The notes beneath the pieces are model-generated. The model saw only the letters and a program-made list of their open reading frames with translations, ran no database searches and was not told the origin of the DNA. A DNA stretch of 9,455 nt, from NCBI GenBank assembly GCA_021807845.1, contig JAKBCM010000048.1, forward strand, positions 1 through 9,455. The letters run 5' to 3'. Source of the DNA: Pseudomonadota bacterium (lineage in GTDB: Bacteria > Pseudomonadota > Gammaproteobacteria > Legionellales > Legionellaceae). This document shows positions 6,790 through 9,455 of the stretch, one piece after another. A program made the translations under genes and the position numbers. How positions within the stretch are numbered: the first letter of the stretch is position 1; each line of letters starts with the position of its first letter.

Positions 6790-7821
6790 ATGAACAATGT
6801 TACCGTATTAGGGATAGATTTGGCAAAAGATGTGTTTCAATTACATGCTGTTAATGAGCATGGAAAAAAGATATTTAACAAGAAGGTAAATCGTTCGTCT
6901 TTGCCAAAAATCATTGTTAATTTGCCGCCATGCAAAATCGTCATGGAGGCTTGCGGTAGCTCAAATTATTGGTCGCGTAAATTTATGTCTATGGGACATG
7001 AGGTATCACAAATCAGTCCACAACATGTGAAACCATTTGTTCAAGGAAACAAAAATGATAAAAACGATGCTCGAGCAATTGTTATTGCATCACAACAAGA
7101 TGGGATGCCGACAGTTCCAATAAAAACAGTTGAACAACAAGAAATACAAATGTTGCATCGATACCGAGAAAGCTTAGTACACGATAGGACGGCACTTGCT
7201 AATCGGATAAGAGGTTATTTACGTGAATCAGGAATATTTTTAACTATAGGAATATCTCAAGTTAGAAAGCAAGTCCCCTTATTTCTAGAGGATGAAGAAA
7301 ATGAGTTAACGTATGGAATGAGAGAAATTCTGGCGAGTTGTCATAAAAAACTTCTGGAACTTGATGAAGAGATTAACAAATACACTCAAAAAATTGAGCT
7401 TTTTTGTAAGCATAACCCAATATGTGAGCGGTTAATGAAGTTATCTGGCGTTGGTCCCATGATAGCCAGTATCGTATTTGCGACAATGGGGTGTCCGACA
7501 AATTTTAAAAATGGCCGCCATTTTGCTGCTTTTCTCGGATTAGTTCCTAAGGAGCACTCGAGCGGCGGCAAGCACTGCTTAATGTCGATTAGTAAACGAG
7601 GAGATCGTTATATTCGCAGTCTTCTTATACATGGTGGTCGAGCAGTTGTGAAGAATTCCAATAAGAAAACAGATTATTTAAGCTCATGGGTAAATCGTAT
7701 TCATAAAGAGCGAGGATTTAATAAAGCTGCTGTGGCCGTAGCTAATAAAAATGCGCGCCATATGTGGGCTATTATGGCTTATGATGATAAATATGTTGAT
7801 CATCTTGAGTTATGTGCCTAA
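6790..7821 (+). CDS. IS110-family (IS1111 group) DEDD transposase/recombinase
   Basis: A full-length 343-residue protein. The N-terminal RuvC-like DEDD domain shows GIDLAKD (D10), VMEACGSS (E53) and NDKNDARAI (D90, D93), the four expected acidic residues. A helical linker region spans about 115-205. The C-terminal Transposase_20 domain begins at LSGVGPMIASIVFATMG (218-234) and contains PKEHSSGGKHCLMSISKRGDRYIRSLL (253-279). In this family a serine of the SSGG motif (S257 or S258) is the strand-cleaving nucleophile. The protein moves the element through a circular intermediate, guided by a non-coding RNA from the element. GGAGA (6781-6785) gives a strong ribosome site 4 nt from the ATG. There are no frameshifts or missing catalytic residues, so it is probably active. 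In the integrated form no obvious promoter precedes it. Confidence 0.95.
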   Translation: MNNVTVLGIDLAKDVFQLHAVNEHGKKIFNKKVNRSSLPKIIVNLPPCKIVMEACGSSNYWSRKFMSMGHEVSQISPQHVKPFVQGNKNDKNDARAIVIASQQDGMPTVPIKTVEQQEIQMLHRYRESLVHDRTALANRIRGYLRESGIFLTIGISQVRKQVPLFLEDEENELTYGMREILASCHKKLLELDEEINKYTQKIELFCKHNPICERLMKLSGVGPMIASIVFATMGCPTNFKNGRHFAAFLGLVPKEHSSGGKHCLMSISKRGDRYIRSLLIHGGRAVVKNSNKKTDYLSSWVNRIHKERGFNKAAVAVANKNARHMWAIMAYDDKYVDHLELCA

Positions 7822-7860
7822 AAATTTAAAAACAATGTAGTTAATAGAAGATATGACTTA

Positions 7861-8062
7861 CCGCAGTTTTGCAACATCAGCTGATGTGAAAATGGTAAAA
7901 TCTACTCTGTAAATACCTGCCGACACACTGAGCATCATGGCTCGTTAGGGCGATAAGGAGACAGAGTGCGAATATCATCAAGGCTCGAGTAGATAAAAAT
8001 GCTCATGAATAGCCGGATATACGTATGCAAATACTTCACTTTTCACTCGCTAATTACTTGCA
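7861..8062 (+). ncRNA. predicted bridge RNA (seekRNA) of the IS1111-group element
   Basis: The gap between transposase stop and right inverted repeat folds into ordered elements. A 5' hairpin is the perfect palindrome ACATCAGCTGATGT (7874-7887). A first loop is closed by ACTCTGT/ACAGAGT (7904-7910 with 7961-7967). It contains an apical hairpin GAGC-ATCATG-GCTC (7930-7943) flanked by GACAC (7922-7926) and TTAGGGCG (7945-7952). A second loop has an apical hairpin GGCT/AGCC (7982-7985 with 8011-8014) flanked by ATATCAT (7972-7978) and ATATAC (8017-8022). The first pair matches the reconstructed target on either side of the insertion point. The second pair matches the joined right and left ends of the element. 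Two guide-bearing internal loops are the layout known for IS110-family guide RNAs, and the IS1111 group carries the RNA in its right end. Exact RNA ends are unknown. Confidence 0.72.
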
Positions 8063-8083
8063 AAAACGGATGAGTCCATATAC
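8058..8083 (+). promoter_or_regulatory. right-end half of a junction promoter formed on IS circularisation
   Basis: TTGCAA (8058-8063) is a -35-like hexamer. When the right end (…TATAC, 8083) is joined to the left end (AAT, 6703-6705), TACAAT forms exactly 17 bp downstream. In the integrated copy the -10 is replaced by TACGTG, so the promoter should be off. Junction promoters in circular intermediates are known in the IS110 family. It would drive the transposase and possibly read through into the guide RNA. Confidence 0.62.
8068..8081 (-). repeat. IS right subterminal inverted repeat (IRR)
   Basis: GGATGAGTCCATAT is the exact reverse complement of 6707-6720 and ends 2 nt before the right boundary at 8083. 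Confidence 0.9.
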
Positions 8084-8239
8084 GTGTCATCAATTAGTTT
8101 TTCGAGGTGAAAATTGAGATAATTTGCGCAATCTTTAGCTTGAATGAGGCGAATAGCCAGCCCTATTTAACGAACTCAAGCTGAAACTTGCGCAAATTAG
8201 CTCGGTTTTCGGCCGAAAATACTAATTGATGACACGCCC
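8084..8239. mobile_element. MITE-like palindromic element (about 160 bp), interrupted by the IS; the other 4 bp are at 6699-6702
   Basis: With the IS removed, GGGC (6699-6702) plus 8084-8239 forms an almost complete palindrome of about 160 bp. Visible arm pairs are GTGTCATCAATTAGT (8084-8098) with ACTAATTGATGACAC (8221-8235), TAATTTGCGCAA (8120-8131) with TTGCGCAAATTA (8188-8199), AGCTTGA (8137-8143) with TCAAGCT (8176-8182), and ATAG/CTAT near the centre (8153-8166). The element is flanked by TA on both sides (TTA before GGGC, TAA after GCCC), consistent with a 2-bp target duplication as made by IS630- or IS5-like transposases. It encodes no protein and would be moved in trans. It ends 28 bp before the ATG of the surface-protein gene. 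It could instead be a cis-acting RNA hairpin. Confidence 0.6.
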
Positions 8240-8267
8240 TAAACACCTTCTTAAATTAGGGAGTAGT

Positions 8268-9386
8268 ATGTTAAAACGAATTTTATATGGTGTGATACTG
8301 AATTTTATTGTTTTACATGTGGATGCATTTTCAGGGGCAGGTGCTTTATTTAAGGTTGCAACTAGTGGCGCAGCACTTCCAGAAACAGTCAGTTATAACC
8401 TGTGTTTAACGATCAATGGCCAATACCCGCTAAGTTGTCAAAAATTGACCACTGAGAAGAGTGATCTTGCTATCAATACCACGATACCTAATCAGACTTA
8501 CTTCTATGTCGGATTAAAAATAAATACCCCAGGGTACATATATACGCCCCAACCTTCTGGCAATAATATACAGGCTTTAGGGAATCAGAGCTTAGCTTCG
8601 GGATATATCTTAATTGGTGAGGTTAGTGATCAAAAGACCGTTTATGGCGTGGTGAAGTCAACGACAAATCAAGCTCCAAGTATCACTTCCGCGAACAACA
8701 CACAATTCACTTATAATGAACAAAGTCAGTTTATAGTCACAGCAATAGGCATACCCGTTCCTACTTTATCTGAAGAGGGAGCATTACCGAGCGGCGTTAC
8801 ATTTACAGATAATCACAATGGAACCGCAACAATTGCGGGAGTTCCTACTAATTCCGGCACCTATGATCTGACGATCATAGCCCAAAATGGCGCATTGCCT
8901 AATGCTGTACAACCATTTACTTTGAATGTGAATAAAGGAAATCAAACGATAACTTTTACGAGTACAGCCCCCTCGAATGCCGCGGTGGGAGGTGCCACCT
9001 ATACACCGACAGCCACCTCATCCTCGGGTTTAACAGTGAGCTTGAGTGTGGATAATGCGAGCAACAGCGTTTGTACCATGACCAGTGGTGTGGTGTCATT
9101 TATTGCCACAGGGACTTGTGTGATTAATGCAAACCAAAGTGGGGATGGGAATTACAATCCTGCTGCTCAAGTGCAGCAAAGCTTTACGGTTAAAGAAAAT
9201 CAAACGATAACCTTTACGAGTACAGCCCCCTCGAATGCAACAGTGGGAGGTGCCACCTATACACCAACAGCCACCTCATCCTCAGGTTTAACAGTGAGTT
9301 TGAGTGTGGATAATGCGAGCAGCAGCGTTTGTACCATGACCAGTGGTGTGGTGTGGTGTCATTTATTGCCACAGGGACTTGTGTGA
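8268..9386 (+). CDS. secreted Ig-like repeat surface protein, 5' part, frame-shifted
   Basis: The open frame encodes 372 residues. It starts with a likely Sec signal peptide (MLKRILYGVILNFIVLHVDA, cleavage before F21). A Cys-containing N-terminal domain of unknown type (about 25-130; C46 and C57 could pair) follows. Residues 136-223 look like a putative Ig (He_PIG-type) domain: APSITSANNTQFTYNEQSQF with ALPSGVTF, GTATIAGVPTNSGTYDLTI. From N225 two 86-residue Thr/Ser-rich repeats begin (NQTITFTSTAPSNA…, ending QVQQSFTV). The second repeat loses frame at about residue 362 and ends in the unrelated tail WCHLLPQGLV; the intact sequence continues in another frame. Such architecture suggests an adhesin or extracellular stalk. 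ATG 8268 has AGGGAG at 8258-8263; an upstream TTG/ATG at 8226/8229 lies inside the palindromic element and is unlikely. No native promoter is visible in the 25 bp between that element and the gene. Confidence 0.7.
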   Translation: MLKRILYGVILNFIVLHVDAFSGAGALFKVATSGAALPETVSYNLCLTINGQYPLSCQKLTTEKSDLAINTTIPNQTYFYVGLKINTPGYIYTPQPSGNNIQALGNQSLASGYILIGEVSDQKTVYGVVKSTTNQAPSITSANNTQFTYNEQSQFIVTAIGIPVPTLSEEGALPSGVTFTDNHNGTATIAGVPTNSGTYDLTIIAQNGALPNAVQPFTLNVNKGNQTITFTSTAPSNAAVGGATYTPTATSSSGLTVSLSVDNASNSVCTMTSGVVSFIATGTCVINANQSGDGNYNPAAQVQQSFTVKENQTITFTSTAPSNATVGGATYTPTATSSSGLTVSLSVDNASSSVCTMTSGVVWCHLLPQGLV

Positions 9387-9455
9387 TTAATGCAAACCAA
9401 AGTGGGGATGGAACTTACAATCCTGCCGCTCAAGTGCAGCAAAGCTTTATCGTTA
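8940..9455 (+). repeat. two tandem 258-bp coding repeats
   Basis: Unit 1 spans 8940-9197 and unit 2 starts at 9198 and runs to the window edge. The units differ at only about a dozen positions, mostly synonymous or conservative, plus a 5-nt insertion. Each encodes an 86-residue Ig-like module with two cysteines (SVCTM and GTCVI). High DNA identity suggests recent duplication or gene conversion, and the array probably continues beyond 9455. Confidence 0.9.
9353..9455 (+). pseudogene. continuation of the surface protein after a +5-nt frameshift
   Basis: Unit 1 has two copies of GTGGT before GTC (9085-9096), whereas unit 2 has three (9343-9357). After the extra copy the expected residues VSFIATGTCVINANQSGDGTY, then NPAAQVQQSFIV, are still encoded without a stop to the end of the window, but in a frame shifted by 2. 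The reading frame downstream is thus preserved by selection, or the change is very recent, or it is a sequencing/assembly error. The rest of the gene is outside the window. Confidence 0.7.

Larger units (their letters stand above)
6703..8083 (+). mobile_element. complete IS110-family element, IS1111 group (about 1381 bp)
   Basis: The element has one intact DEDD transposase ORF, a short left end, a long non-coding right end, and perfect 14-bp inverted repeats placed 4 and 2 nt inside the ends. Subterminal repeats and a right-end RNA are typical of the IS1111 group. The ends are set by comparison with the palindrome it interrupts. Left flank TTAGGGC (6696-6702) joined to right flank GTGTCATCAA (from 8084) reproduces the reverse complement of the intact arm at 8221-8242. 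A shared C makes 6702-8082 equally possible. No target duplication is seen, as usual for this group. The left end also has a hairpin, CTCATC (6714-6719) with GATGAG (6741-6746), ahead of the transposase ribosome site. Confidence 0.88.

Noticed and set aside
7386..7571. Minus-strand ORF within the transposase and other overlapping ORFs inside long genes
   Set aside because: They are shadows of genes with clear protein motifs, with no ribosome site or recognisable product of their own.
7975..7981. TCATCAA in the IS right end matching the target TCATCAATT in the same orientation, as an alternative target guide
   Set aside because: It overlaps the donor-guide segment and breaks the symmetrical loop rule obeyed by the other matches; a 7-nt match in AT-rich DNA can be chance.
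8226..8267. TTG/ATG starts at 8226/8229 for the surface protein
   Set aside because: They lie inside the palindromic element's terminal repeat; ATG 8268 has AGGGAG at proper distance followed directly by a signal peptide.
8940..9455. CRISPR or other non-coding direct-repeat array
   Set aside because: The repeats are 258 bp, directly adjacent with no spacers, and in frame with the surface-protein gene.

Overview
The window looks like chromosome from an AT-rich gammaproteobacterium, most plausibly a Legionellales-type host-associated organism. That placement is an inference from gene content: an OmpA-type lipoprotein with a glycine-zipper, two APC amino-acid transporters, a TsaC protein and a NagZ-type glycosidase. 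No rRNA, tRNA or species marker is present to confirm it.

Positions 1-6551 read as ordinary chromosome. An AlkB-like Fe(II)/2-oxoglutarate dioxygenase (21-857, +) comes first. It is followed by a two-gene unit with a 4-nt overlap: an OmpA-domain lipoprotein (941-1648) and a YveA-like APC permease (1645-3216). This unit converges with a GadC-like APC transporter (3219-4631, -). Only 2 nt separate the two stop codons, and a hairpin plus T-tract overlaps both of them. tsaC (4750-5298, -) is divergent from a NagZ-type family 3 glycoside hydrolase with a signal peptide (5421-6551, +).

Positions 6552-8267 are a nested repeat and mobile-element region. After a REP-like palindrome (6608-6690) comes a complete IS1111-group IS110-family element (about 6703-8083). 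It has perfect 14-bp subterminal inverted repeats, an intact DEDD transposase and a structured non-coding right end. The element sits 4 bp inside the terminal inverted repeat of an approximately 160-bp MITE-like palindrome (6699-6702 plus 8084-8239). Because that palindrome has a second intact arm, the pre-insertion target can be reconstructed and the IS ends placed to within 1 bp.

The right end of the IS contains two internal-loop structures. Their single-stranded sides match the reconstructed target (TTAGGGCG and GACAC) and the element's own joined ends (ATATAC and ATATCAT). This is the layout expected of an IS110-family guide RNA (bridge RNA or seekRNA). Joining the two ends would also create a sigma70-like promoter, TTGCAA-17 bp-TACAAT, split across the junction. 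This is the most interesting part of the window.

Positions 8268-9455 hold the 5' part of a secreted, repeat-rich Ig-like surface protein. It carries two near-identical 258-bp repeats. The second has one extra copy of a GTGGT pentanucleotide, which shifts the frame and ends the ORF at 9386; the original reading continues in another frame to the window edge. This could be a phase-variable switch, a decaying gene or an assembly error.
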